From the NCBI GenBank assembly GCA_001184405.1, contig LFMX01000037.1, positions 1-49,991 of the forward strand: 49,991 nt of DNA, in the 5' to 3' direction. A model generated the notes under the pieces. The model was not told where the DNA came from. It was given only the letters and a program-made list of their open reading frames with translations, and searched no databases. This document shows positions 19,017-28,957 of this stretch, piece by piece (the stretch's first letter is position 1; each line of letters starts with the position of its first letter). The stretch is from Candidatus Burkholderia humilis. GTDB taxonomy: Bacteria; Pseudomonadota; Gammaproteobacteria; Burkholderiales; Burkholderiaceae. The translations under genes were made by a program, and so were the position numbers.

Positions 19017-21045
19017 TGCGCCAGATTGATCGAATACACCGCGAGACCCTTGCCCGTGGCGTCATCGGCCTGAGTCTGCGTGATGGTTCGTGATGTCTTG
19101 CGTCTGCGCGAGCGCGACGAGATTCGGCGCGGACTTGAACGTGACCGGCCCTTGCGTCGTAATCTTCGTGAAGCGCCAGCTACGATCCGCGCCGTTCGTC
19201 ATCGAGGTGATCGACTTGATCCTCTTGATGTACGAGATCAGCACGTCACGGTTCGCATCCTGCGATGCATAGATCGTCTTGCTGCCGTCGGGTCCCGGAA
19301 AATTTCTGCTGCCGCTCGCGCGATAGTTGTTCGTCGCGACGATAAACGGCTGATCGCTCGCCACGGCCATGCCCTTGTAGCTCAAGTTTTTGATGCGGCT
19401 GTCCACGGCCTGCGTCACATCGATCTCATAGCTGAAGTCCTTCGACGAGATGACATCGAAGTTATAGCCCGGATACGTGCTGACGAGTTCCTGCGCGCTC
19501 GTCTTCGCGGGATCGATACGATTGAAGCGCTGCGCCGCCGTTTCCAGCCACGCTTTCAGATCCGCACCCGTAACCTTCACGGCATTGACCGTGTTCGGGT
19601 ACAGATACAAATCCGCCGCGTTGTTGATCGCCACATTGCCCGCCGATACATCTGTGAAATCCGTGCCGCCGCCGAAACCGCTCTTGAACGGCGCGCTCAC
19701 GGACAACACCGGAATGCCCGCGAGATCAGGCAGATTCGCCGCGATGTAGTCCGACACATACTGCGCCTGATTGACGATCTCGATGGCCGACACGTCGCCG
19801 ACATCGGCGAAATAGGTCGTCATGCGGAAATCGGTTGCGCCGATCGGCGTCTTCACGTAATCGATGGTCGCCTGATGCTCGGCGGCAATCGCGGCGGACA
19901 CGGCGGGATCGGCCGCGACGTAGGTCTTGTCGGCGTTCTGGATCGGGCGCGCTTCGACCTTCGTCGCGCTCTTGTCGATGTTCCACATGCCGTTCGCATA
20001 CGTGAGCGACAGCGCGACGACGCCGAGATGCTTGCCCCAGAAGTTGGCCATCACGGTCGGCACGCCGTTGACCGTGCCCTTCACCTTGTCGACGCCCGGC
20101 AAGTTGAATTGCGCGACCGTGCTCGTCGCATCCGGGAAAATCTGGTGCGAGTGACCGATCATCAATACGTCGATGCCCGGCACCGTCGACAGGTAATAGC
20201 TGCCGTTTTCCATCATCGGCGAATACGTCGATGCATCCAGCCCGCCGTGCGACAGCGCGACCACGATCTGCGCGCCTTCCGCCTTCATCTGCGGCACGTA
20301 CTTTTCCGCGCTTTCTTTCAGACCCGCCGTGTACCATTGCCTTCGAAATTGCGCTTGTCCCACGACATGATCGCGGGCGGCGTAAAGCCGATCACGCCGA
20401 CCTTGACCGGCACCGTGACGGTTTTGCCGTCGGGACCGATCGCGTTCAGATTGCGCGTGACGATCGTATAAGGCTTGAAAATCGGCTGCGTGCTTTTTGC
20501 GCCGAGCACGTTGGAGAGCACGAGCGGAAAGCTCGGACCCGCGCACGACGGCTGCTGTGCGACCGGCGGCAGATTCGGCACGTCGAGCTTGTTGTCCGTG
20601 ACTTGCGCGAGAAACGGCAGGCCATAGTTGAATTCGTGATTGCCGATGGTGCCCGCGTCGTACTTGAGCGCGTTCATCACCTTGTAGACGGCGAGCGTCG
20701 TCTGGCAACTGACCGGCGACACGAGCGCCTGATAGTCGGCGAGCGCGGTGCCCTGAATGGTGTTGCTATCGTTGAGGAGCATCGTGTTGGGGAATTCCTG
20801 GCGCGCGGCGGCGATCAGCGTCGCGGTGCGTTCGAGTCCGATCGACCTGTCTTCGGCCAGCTTGAAGTAGTCGTAGCTGAAGCACGTTGGTGTGGATGTC
20901 CGTCGTTTCCAGCATCGCGAGCGTGGCTTTGGTGCCGTCGGCCACGGCGGGCGCGGGCGGGCTCGTGGTCGCTGCCGCAGGCGGCCAGCATCGCCGTGGA
21001 TGTCAGCAGCAGCGCGCCCAGCGCGCGCGTGTCTCGTCGTTTCAT
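19013..21045 (-). pseudogene. CpdB-like lipoprotein nucleotidase/phosphodiesterase, frameshifted
   Basis: Two-domain metallophosphatase (5'-nucleotidase/2',3'-cyclic phosphodiesterase family), about 650 residues. It has a lipoprotein signal (LGALLLTSTAMLAAC-GS), DIHTNV (metal DxH), GTIGNHEFNYG (GNHE), GHSHQIFP and the C-terminal substrate domain PFKSGFGGGTDFTDVSAGNV. Frameshifts lie at about 20950, 20882 (extra T), 20340 and 19085; the true tail reads ADDATGKGLAVYSINLAQ to TGA 19013-19015, overlapping the Sel1 gene. The conserved GD metal motif appears as SN in LLNDSNTIQG; each change needs a single G-to-A transition. It cannot be made as one protein. Confidence 0.83.
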
Positions 21046-21377
21046 CCTTCTCTTCTCCTTTCTTGTCGATTCCGCCTTGCATGGAAGCGAGAAAGATTAT
21101 GAAATGTTTATGACAGTTGCCCGATGCTTGCGCGAAATTTTTCGGTAAGCGCTGAAAAAGCTCGCCGGCAAGGGCGCGCAGGGCAAACGTTTGGCGTTGT
21201 TTTGGCGAAAACGCCCGTCAAGTTCAGTCCGTAGCCGCCGTTTACAAGCACATGTCAATGCGCGTCCTGTGTCGGCGCGCAGCTATTCCTCGAGCGCAAA
21301 GCTCGCCGCGACTTTCACGCGGTATCCCTGACGCCGCACGGATCGTCCCAACCTATTCATCGGGCCCCTTCAACGCA
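21046..21377. other. Gene-free stretch between divergent genes
   Basis: This 332-base stretch separates the CpdB-like gene (minus) from the DUF3034 gene (plus) and must hold both promoters. I see a weak inverted repeat around GGCGTT...AACGCC near 21195-21215, but no convincing operator, RNA gene or coding frame. Confidence 0.5.
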
Positions 21378-22128
21378 ATGCGTTTCAATCGCTTGACTGC
21401 GAGCCTCGCCGGCGTCGTTTCGGCCGCGCTCGTCTCCTTTTCGCCGGCCGCCCGCGCCGATGAGCCGCCCGTTGCGCCGCTCACGAGCGGCAAGCTGCTC
21501 CTGACCGGCGGCGTGTCCGAAGTCGAAGGCGCGGCGGGCGACGGCCTGACGCCGTGGGCCGTGATCGGCGGTTACGGCACGGCGAACCAGATCGGCGTGA
21601 ACGTTCACGGCACCTACATCCACACGCAGGATTACGCGCTCGGCACGTATGGCGTGGCGGTCGGCGTAGCCAATCGCGTGGAATTTTCGCTGGCGCGACA
21701 GACCTTCGATACGCGCGATGCCGGCGCGAAGCTCGGTCTCGGCGCGAACTTCAAGTTCAATCAGGACATCGTCGGCGTAAAAGTGCGCGTGCTCGGCGAC
21801 GCCGTGCTCGATCAGGAACATGGATGCCGCAGATCGCCGCGGGCATCCAGTTCAAGCACAACGAACAGGGCGATGTCGTCAAGGCTGTGGGCGCAACGAG
21901 CAATTCGGGCACGGACTTCTATCTGTCCGCGACCAAGCTGTTTCTCGCACAAAGCCTTTTGGTGAATGGCACGCTGCGTTTCACGAAGGCGAACCAGTTC
22001 GGCTTGCTCGGCTTCGGCGGCGACAAGTCCAATGCGTATCACCCGGAATTCGAGGCGTCGCTGGTGTATCTGCTGTCGAAGCGCATTGCGGTGGGCGCGG
22101 AATATTGTACGAAACCGAACAACCTCGG
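21378..22128 (+). pseudogene. DUF3034 outer-membrane-type protein, C-terminus deleted
   Basis: A secreted beta-rich protein: signal peptide RLTASLAGVVSAALVSFSPA followed by GKLLLTGGVSEVEGAAGDGL, NFKFNQDIVGVKVRVLGDAV and LFLAQSLLVNGTLRFTKANQ. DUF3034 proteins (about 300 residues) are probably outer-membrane barrels of unknown role. There is a frameshift at about 21818 (DQE-HGC against TWMPQIAAGIQFKHN). At about 22128, after TKPNNLG, the last 60 or so residues are gone and the sequence joins the interior of the next gene. ATG 21378 (MRFNRL) is chosen to match the signal peptide. Confidence 0.7.
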
Positions 22129-22430
22129 AGCTGAACCTCTATCACGGCATTCCCGCGAACCCCGTCACGTTCGATAAAGCCGGCCTCGTCGTGATGGGCT
22201 GCAACATCCACGACACGATGATCACGTATCTGCTGATCGTCGATACTCCGTACTTTGCGAAGACCGATGACAAGGGCGCGGCGACCATCGCCAATTTGCC
22301 TTCTGATTCGTACAGAGTGATCGCCTGGCATTTCCGTCAAAGCGATCCGAACGCGCAGCCGACGCAAAAGATCAGCGCCACGACGGATAGCGCCGCAAAG
22401 TTCGCGCTCGATCCGAAGAAAGCGGAATAA
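22129..22430 (+). pseudogene. C-terminal fragment of a cupredoxin-like 'methylamine utilisation' protein
   Basis: About 100 residues beginning ELNLYHGIPANPVTFDKAGL and containing VVMGCNIHDTMITYLLIVDT and GAATIANLPSDSYRVIAWHF. The Cys-x-x-His of GCNIHD is the copper-site-like motif of periplasmic plastocyanin-like proteins that accompany DUF3034 and GGDEF-EAL genes in this bacterial group. The N-terminal half with the signal peptide is deleted at the junction with DUF3034. The frame is clean to TAA at 22430; the sensor kinase-like GGDEF-EAL gene starts 15 bases on. Confidence 0.62.
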
Positions 22431-22444
22431 AAGGATCGGATGCC

Positions 22445-24795
22445 ATGTTCCTTCACAGCCTGCGTGCGCGCATTGCACTCGTCTTCGTGGTTCTCATGCT
22501 CGTCGCGCAGGCTGCGGCGTATTTCGTCATCAACTCGGTGATCGTGAAGAACGCGCATCGCGGCGCGGAGGAACAGCTCGCGCTGGCCGAACGCGTGTTC
22601 GAGCAGGTCTTGCGCGGCAACAGCGAGCAGTTGACGCAGGCCGCGAGCGTCGCCGACGCCAACTTCGGCTTTCGCGAAGCGGTCGCGACGCACGACAGCA
22701 AGACGGTTGCATCGGCGTTGCAGAATCACGGCGACCGCATTCACGCGGACATCGTGATGCTCGTCGATCTCGACGGCAAGCTCATCGCCGATAGTCACGG
22801 CGGCGATCACGAAGGCGCGGCGTTTCCGTTTCCGAATCTGATCAAGACCGTTGCGCGTTAGGGCGATGCTTCATCGTTCTGCATGATCGGCGGCCGCGCC
22901 TATCAGTTGGTCGCGGTGCCGGTGAAAGCGCCGATCACGATTGCGTGGGTCCGTGATAGGCTTTGCCATCGACGATACGCTTTCGCGCGAAATGAGCATG
23001 CTCACGTCGCTCGACGTGTCCTTCCTGAGCGTCGATGCCAGCGGCATGGGCCGTGCTGGCGAGCTCGTTGCCGGCCGATACGCGCACCACGCTTAAGGAC
23101 CAGACGCAACTCGCGGACGAAGGCTTCGTCACGCGCGTCGTGCGTCTGCATTCGGAAGGGCAGACGGTTGCGGTGCTGCTGGAGCGTTCGTTGATCGAAG
23201 CGCTTGCGCCGTATCATCGGCTGCAATCGACGTTGTTGCTCATCACGATCTTCGGCGTGGTGATCTCGATCATCGGCAGCGTGCTGACGGCGCGTTCCGT
23301 CACGCGTCCCATCGCCGCGCTCACGTAGTTCTCGCGGCGGATCGGTCAGGGCGATTACACCGAGGCCATTCGGGTCTCGCATAACGATGAAATCGGCTAG
23401 CTCGCGCAGGCGTTCAATCAGATGCAGGAAGGCATCGCGGAGCGCGAGAAGCGTATTACCGAGCTGGCGTATATGGATCGTCTGACCGGGCTGCCGAACC
23501 GCGCGCTCTTCAACGATCGCCTTCAGCAGGCGATTGCATCGGCGCGGCGTAACGGCAGACCGCTCGCCGTCATGATGATGGACCTCGATCGCTTCAAGTA
23601 TGTGAACGATACGCTCGGGCATCCGATCGGCGACATGCTGTTGTGCGAAGTCGCCAAGCGCCTACGCTCGACCTTGCAGCGGCAAACCGATACCGTCGCG
23701 CGTCTGGGCGGCAACAAGTTCGCCGTGCTCTTGCTGACCGATGATCTCGCCGCCGCGCGATTGCTCGCCACGCGAATGATTCGCGCGCTCGAGCAACCGA
23801 TCATGATCGAAGGACAACTCGAGGATGTGGGCGCGAGCATCGGCATCGTCACGTTTCCGGAGAATGGCGCCGATATGAACGTGCTGTTGCGCCGCGTGGA
23901 CATCGCCGTGTATGTGGCCAAGCGTTCGAACCTCGGCTTCGCGCTTTACGACGAGCGGCATGATCAGAACAGCGCGGAACGTTTGTCGTTGATGAGCGAA
24001 TTGCGTCAGGCCGTCGAACAGGACGAGCTCACGCTTTACCTTCAGCCGAAGGTCGATCTCGCGACGCATCGCGTGAAGTATGTCGAACACGTCGTGCGCT
24101 GGGATCATCCGACGCGCGGTTTCGTCGCGCCCGATCAGTTCATTCCGTTTGCGGAACAGACCGGCTATATCAAGACGATTTCACGCTGGGTTGCGGATAA
24201 GGCCATTGCGCAGTGTGCGGCGTGGCGGGCGCAGGGTATCGATATCGAGGTGTCGATCAATGTGTCGGCGCGCGAACTAATTCAGTCTTCATTGCCGGAG
24301 ATTTTTCAGGCGCTGCTGCAGAAACACAACGTGTTGCCCGAATGGATCTGGATCGAGATCACGGAGAGCGCCATCATGGACGATCCGAATCACGCGATCG
24401 AAACGCTCGATCGGCTGCATGCGCTGGGCATTCGCCTTTCCATCGACGATTTCGGCACCGGCTATTCTTCGCTTTCCTATCTGAAGTGCATGCCGGTCGA
24501 TGAACTGAAGATCGACAAGTCTTTCGTAATGGGCATGACGAATCACAAGGATGACGAAACCATTGTGCGTTCGACCATCGATCTCGGACACAACATGGGC
24601 TTGAAGGTCGTGGCCGAAGGCGTCGAAGACGAAGCGATGATGTTGCGCCTGAAAGAGCTTCGCTGCGATCTGGCTCAGGGCTTTCATTTGAGCCGTCCGC
24701 TGCCGCCCGCGAAACTCGAGCTTTGGCTGTCGGGTTGGGCGAAGGAAAATAGTGAAACCAACGCGGCGCGGACGTTCGGTATCGAGACGGCCTGA
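22445..24795 (+). pseudogene. Membrane GGDEF-EAL c-di-GMP protein with multiple nonsense codons
   Basis: Order: TM helix (RIALVFVVLMLVAQAAAYFV), periplasmic dCache-like sensor, TM helix (LLLITIFGVVISIIGSVLTA), HAMP, degenerate GGDEF, EAL. TAG codons interrupt the frame at 22859-22861, 23326-23328 and 23398-23400; frameshifts lie at about 22950 and 23045. The GGDEF motif is GGNKF (two G-to-A changes from GGDEF). The EAL domain has EHVVRW where EALVRW is usual, but keeps NVSAREL, EITESA, DDFGTGYSSLSYLK and AEGVED. An uninterrupted frame from about 23422 could encode GGDEF-EAL without its sensor. It is the third gene of a DUF3034/cupredoxin/GGDEF-EAL operon. Confidence 0.85.
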
Positions 24796-24810
24796 GCGGG
24801 CCGTCTTTTT
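24786..24810 (+). terminator. Rho-independent terminator at the end of the GGDEF-EAL gene
   Basis: GACGGCC and GGCCGTC (7 bp) flank a 6-base loop, followed by five T. The hairpin overlaps the stop codon. Confidence 0.8.
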
Positions 24811-24904
24811 AGTCTCTCCAGATTCTCCCGCCAAGTTTCGACATCATTCGATATAACCGGGGACCCAATCCTCGTATTGTCCTTTTCCGTTTAAGCCCAC
24901 GCAG

Positions 24905-24943
24905 CAGGCCGAAGGCAGGAGACGGCAGTCGTCGATCGGCCTG
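24905..24943 (+). promoter_or_regulatory. Hairpin in the leader of a response regulator gene
   Basis: CAGGCCGA and TCGGCCTG form a perfect 8-bp outer stem around an inner GACG-GCAGT-CGTC stem. It ends 3 bases before the AGGAGAGGA ribosome binding site of the gene at 24959, so it could modulate translation initiation. An AGGA element lies in the internal loop, a feature seen in CsrA targets. The role is inferred. Confidence 0.4.
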
Positions 24944-24958
24944 TCAGGAGAGGAAAGG

Positions 24959-25639
24959 ATGAGCAATAAAATCAGGGGCGCGGTCGTTGACGATCATCCC
25001 ATCGTGTTATGCGGACTTCGCAAGGCGCTGGAAGACGAGGGCATCGAAGTGCTCGGTGCGGTCAATAGTCCTTCGGAGCTGCTCACGTTGCTGACCAATG
25101 CCGCCTGCGATGTCGTCATCGCTGACTATTCGATGCCCGGCGACAAGGCGCTGGATGGCTGGCGTTTCATTGCGTCGGTGTCGAGCGAACATCCGAAGCT
25201 GCCCATTCTCGTCTACAGCGAATTCGACGATCCGTTCCTGGTCGGCACGCTGGCTCAGCGCGGCCTTGCGGGGTTCGTCAGCAAGCATGACGACATGCAC
25301 GAAGTGTCGAGCGCGGTTCGCGCACTCGTGGCCGAATCGCGCTTCATGTCATCCATTGCCCGTTCCGCGCTCGATCAGTTCAGCGCGCTTCGCCAATGGC
25401 GCCGCTTCAACATGCTGAGCCGCCGCCAGATGGAAGTGGCCGGCCTGATGTTGTGCGGCATGTCGGTTTGCGAGACGACACGCCTGCTGCATCGTCGCAT
25501 CAATACGATCATCGCGCAACGCTCCGAGGTATGCAAGCGTCTCGGCTTTTCGGGCCAATCCGAAATGGTTCGATTCGCGATCGGACACGGGCTTTGGCTC
25601 GAACGATCGCATGCGTCATTCGAACTCAGGCCCGCATGA
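24959..25639 (+). CDS. Orphan response regulator with divergent LuxR-type HTH
   Basis: 226 residues. The receiver domain spans 5-120, with acidic pair Asp11/Asp12 (VVDDHP), phosphoacceptor Asp56 (VIADYSMPG), a Ser/Tyr switch near PILVYSEF and Lys in FVSKHDD. The C-terminal HTH at about 150-200 (MLSRRQMEVAGLMLCGMSVC, then ETTRLLHRRINTIIAQRSEV) fits LuxR/NarL but the recognition helix is unusual. ATG 24959 follows AGGAGAGGA. No histidine kinase is adjacent; a second regulator and an HPt protein follow, suggesting a phosphorelay resembling the RcsB/BvgA branch. It is intact. Confidence 0.85.
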   Translation: MSNKIRGAVVDDHPIVLCGLRKALEDEGIEVLGAVNSPSELLTLLTNAACDVVIADYSMPGDKALDGWRFIASVSSEHPKLPILVYSEFDDPFLVGTLAQRGLAGFVSKHDDMHEVSSAVRALVAESRFMSSIARSALDQFSALRQWRRFNMLSRRQMEVAGLMLCGMSVCETTRLLHRRINTIIAQRSEVCKRLGFSGQSEMVRFAIGHGLWLERSHASFELRPA

Positions 25640-26073
25640 CCGCAGTTGCCCGGCGGGCGCGCGACGTCAATCGCAACTTCTGTGATTTCGACATTTTTCT
25701 ATAGCGATTTTGCAGGCGTTTCCCTACAGTGTTGGGCGGCGTCAGTCGAGAAGGCCATACCGGGTCGTGAATCACGGTGCCGGCTGATGTCACTATCTGC
25801 GCGTCATTCGCACTTATCGTAAAGCACGGGCGCGCAATGCATCGCCGCATGAGACAGCGTGTATTGCGTGTGATCGTTTGGAAAAACTCCTTGGTTTTGT
25901 CTTGACTCGCTCATGAGATCGAGCGCGTCCTACAATTATTTTTGAGACTGCGTGCTCAATCGGGGGGACTTGTTGATGGACCGCGCCGGTCAGCTGTTGC
26001 TCGTTCTGAAAGAACGCTTCGCTCTGTTTCAATTTCCTCTTCAAAGGGCGAACGCGCCATTCGCGGTGCGCAT
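25640..26073. other. 434-base intergenic region between two response regulators
   Basis: It is more AT-rich than its surroundings around 25690-25960 and holds no coding frame I can support. A short inverted repeat CGCTC-N8-GAGCG lies near 25907-25924 and TACAAT near 25931. It presumably contains the promoter of the regulator at 26074; no clear -35/-10 pair of correct spacing is visible. Confidence 0.45.
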
Positions 26074-26739
26074 ATGAACCGACAGATTCGCACCGTTCGC
26101 GTCGTTCTCGCCGACGATCATCCCATCGTGTTGCTGGCTATCGCAGATCAGTTTTCGAAGCTGCCGGGCTTTACCGTCACTGCCGCGCTGAATTCGGGCG
26201 CGGAACTGGTTCGAGCGCTCGACAAGGGATCAGCCGAGCTCATCATCACCGAGCTCGTGACGCAAGGCGACGAGGAAGTCGAACTCGACGGCCTGCGTCT
26301 CGTCAGCAAGCTGCGCCGGTCGTATCCGTCCATTCCGCTCGTCGTCCTGACGATGATGACAAGCGGCGGCATGTTCCACGAGCTATGCAAGCTCGGCGTC
26401 GCGGCGATCGTCAGCAAAGAGGAACCCGCGAGCGAACTCGCTCAGATCAGCATTCGCGCGCTCACCGCGAAGGAAACCATTCTTTCACCGAAGATTCAGC
26501 TCCGCCTTGCGCGCGAAGGGGCGACGCCGAAAGATCTCGGACGTGAGCAGCCGCTTTCGCGGCGAGAACTGGAAGTGGTCCGGCTGTTCGCGCAAGGGCT
26601 TTCCGTGACTGAAATCGCTCGTACGCTGAACCGGTCGGTGCCGACCGTCGCCACGCAAAAGCGGTCGGCCATGCGCAAGTTGCATGTCGAAAATCACGTG
26701 GATCTGGTCAAGCACGCGGCGAAGACTGGTCTGGCCTGA
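26074..26739 (+). CDS. NarL/LuxR response regulator with Glu at the phosphoacceptor site
   Basis: 221 residues. The receiver has the acidic pair Asp14/Asp15 (LADDHPIVL), a Thr switch (VVLTMMTSGG) and the conserved Lys (IVSKEEPASE). Where the phosphoacceptor Asp should be (beta3), the sequence is IITELVTQGDEE, with Glu60 replacing Asp. Such a change often mimics phosphorylation. The C-terminal LuxR HTH is canonical (PLSRRELEVVRLFAQGLSVT, then EIARTLNRSVPTVATQKRSA). ATG 26074 is chosen at the beginning of homology; upstream in-frame codons are not protein-like. The HPt gene follows 21 bases later. It is intact. Confidence 0.87.
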   Translation: MNRQIRTVRVVLADDHPIVLLAIADQFSKLPGFTVTAALNSGAELVRALDKGSAELIITELVTQGDEEVELDGLRLVSKLRRSYPSIPLVVLTMMTSGGMFHELCKLGVAAIVSKEEPASELAQISIRALTAKETILSPKIQLRLAREGATPKDLGREQPLSRRELEVVRLFAQGLSVTEIARTLNRSVPTVATQKRSAMRKLHVENHVDLVKHAAKTGLA

Positions 26740-26760
26740 TCGGGTACAACGCTTTTGCCG

Positions 26761-27102
26761 ATGCAATCAAACTCATCGCACGTGGCGCACGGCCTGTCGA
26801 ACGATTCGCCACCGCGCTTTCCCAACGTTCCCGCTGCTTATCGCGCGCTCTTCGTGCAGCAGATCGATGACGATATCGCCGTGCTGGACCAACTACGCAC
26901 GGCGCGCGGGGAAGACGCATTACATCGCTGGTTGCATAGGCTGTCGGGCGGCCTGGCCATTTTCGGTCCGTCGATGCTGCTCGATACGTGCAAGGCGCTG
27001 CGTCATGCGCTATCGAACGCTGCGGAACTCGACATGCGCCTTGTATCGCTACGAACCGAATTGATCGCCATGCGCGATCAACTTCACGCAACGCAAATCT
27101 AA
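26761..27102 (+). CDS. HPt phosphotransfer protein
   Basis: A 113-residue all-helical HPt domain. The expected phospho-His is His59 in RWLHRLSGGLAIFG, matching the HxLxG pattern of HPt proteins; other helices include LFVQQIDDDIAVLDQLRTAR. It would pass phosphate between a hybrid kinase and the nearby regulators. A TTG six bases upstream could also initiate, but ATG 26761 is preferred. Its stop overlaps the convergent GGDEF gene stop. It is intact. Confidence 0.78.
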   Translation: MQSNSSHVAHGLSNDSPPRFPNVPAAYRALFVQQIDDDIAVLDQLRTARGEDALHRWLHRLSGGLAIFGPSMLLDTCKALRHALSNAAELDMRLVSLRTELIAMRDQLHATQI

Positions 27103-28636
27103 ACCGCGTTCCGCTCCGCGTGCGGCGCGTCGGTATCGGCGATCCGGAAACCGCCGCGTTCATCGAGCTTGGCGTCGTACAGCGCAGCGTCCGCGCGCTT
27201 CAAGGCGCTTTCGAACGATTCCCCCGGCCGCGCCAGCGCGATCCCCACGCTCACGCCGACCTGCACCTCCACACCCGAATCGAGCGCGTAGAGCGTCGAC
27301 AAGTCGCGAATGATTTTCTGCGCAAACGTGGCGGTCGATGCATGCGCCACATACGTCGCGACGATCGCGAATTCATCGCCGCCGAGGCGCGCCGCCAGTT
27401 CGCCGCGGCGCATCGCATTGCGCAGACGGTCCGCGACGCTCTTGAGCAGATCGTCGCCGGCGTCGTGGCCGTGCGCATCGTTGACGCGCTTGGAGCCGTC
27501 CAGATCGATATATACATCACCATTACCTTGTCGCGGCCGGCGCCGGATGACATCAGCCGTTCGACGTGATCGCCGAGATAGCGCCGGTTCGGCAGGCCCG
27601 TGAGCGAATCGTGATGCGCCCAGTGCAGGATCTTCGCCTCGGCGCGGCGTCGCTCGGTCACGTCTTCGATGATGATCACCGCGCTGCCGTCGGGCACCGG
27701 ATTGCGGCTCAACTCGAGTTGCCGTCCATCGACGAGCTTCAGATCGAGCGGCGCATTGTCTTGGCGAAGCCACTCGGTACAACGCTCGATCAGTTGCGCG
27801 CGCAGCGTTTCGCCGAACTTCGACAGCCCGACATAGCCGATGAAATCCGGCAGCGACACATTCAGCCGCAATATCTCGACCGTCGCGCCGAAGAGTTCCA
27901 CCGCCTTGCGATTGGCGATGATCACCTTGCCCGCTGCATCGACGGTGCACAGACCGTGCGGCATGTGGGCGAGCGCGGCATCGAAGCGCGCGGCGATTTC
28001 CGCGTGACGCTGCTCTGCTGTCATCAGCGCGACGAGATTGCGGTAATGGCGGCGCACTACGACGGTCATCGCGCCGAGATACAGGAAGAGCGGCAGCACG
28101 AGAATCCAGAAGCCGTTGGACAGCAGCGCGCCCACACCGATCGGCACGGCGCCGGCGCAAATCTGGCCGATCGCGAGACGCGGAATGCCCGCATTGCGCG
28201 ACGCGATGCCGACGAGCAAGCCCGCCGTCACCATGATTGCGAGCGACGCGAGAACGGCATCGTTCGACATGACGCAGGCCATCGCGCCGAGTCCGTTCAC
28301 GCGGCACGCGGCAAACGCGAACGGCAGATAGCGCACGGCCCACGGTTCGGGATGCGGCGCGCTCGGACGGCTGATCGCGCGATATCAGCATACGATGCCC
28401 AGGCGCGCGGCGAGCAGAAGCGCATCGCCCACGAGCCAGAGCGCGGACCAGAGCGTGTGCAGGCGCAGAAGCGCGACGGCCGCGACGAACGCGCTCGATG
28501 CACCCGATAGCAGCAACGGGCGAATATCCTCGACGAGCGTGGAGAGCAGCGACGCGCGGATCGCGAGCGTGATCTGTCCTTCCTGCGTCGCCGGTATGGC
28601 CAGAATCGATGCGGAAAGGGACGGAGAACCTGACAT
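27099..28636 (-). pseudogene. Membrane PAS-GGDEF diguanylate cyclase with nonsense codon and frameshift
   Basis: About 510 residues: an N-terminal multi-helix membrane module (ASSAFVAAVALLRLHTLWSA, GFWILVLPLFLYLGAMTVVV), a PAS domain (LAHMPHGLCTVDAAGKVIIA) and GGDEF (SLTGLPNRRYLGDHV, ARLGGDEFAIVA, GVSVGIALA). The active-site GGDEF motif is intact. An in-frame TGA at 28385-28387 separates ARLGIVC from YRAISRPSAPHPEPWAVRYL. Near 27510 an extra AT in a TATATA run shifts the frame between MVMYI and DLDGSKRVNDAHGHDAG. It would have synthesised c-di-GMP; full-length product is now prevented. Convergent with the HPt gene. Confidence 0.85.
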
Positions 28637-28957
28637 GCGGTTGAAGCGTTGCGTTGGTGTTCGGGTTAACGGCCTTGGCCGTGCCCGCTTTAACCCATTC
28701 GCCCGATTATTCGTCCACAGCGTATTCTGACTTTCCGGTGCGGCGGATTATGTTTTCAATCGAACATAGTAATGTGTGGCCCTGAAGCGTAGCAAAAAGC
28801 AATGCGCGCGGGTTTTGCCTCATCAAAAGCTGCCGGGCGAGAGACGATCATGAAAGGCGGCCGTCGACGCGATGGCCGGAGCAGTCGTAGCGCGGACGAA
28901 AAACATACGCTCAGGGTCGCAGGCCGAAACGCCCGCGGACCACAATAAGGAAACGTC
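28637..28957. promoter_or_regulatory. Upstream region of the hydroaromatic operon with palindrome
   Basis: The 321-base region lacks a coding frame. TATGTT-N8-AACATA at 28749-28768 is a perfect 6-8-6 inverted repeat; read in reverse it contains GTTCGAT, resembling IclR-type (PcaR/PobR-like) sites used for aromatic and hydroaromatic catabolism genes. It lies about 190 bases upstream of the transporter start. The regulator gene is not in the window. Confidence 0.4.

Noticed and set aside
18225..20471. Plus-strand open frames opposite the Sel1 and CpdB-like genes
   Set aside because: Low-complexity Arg-rich composition, antisense of real genes.
24820..24958. tRNA gene in the gap before the response regulator
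   Set aside because: The paired segments do not give a cloverleaf or a T-loop GTTCGA; treated as a leader hairpin.
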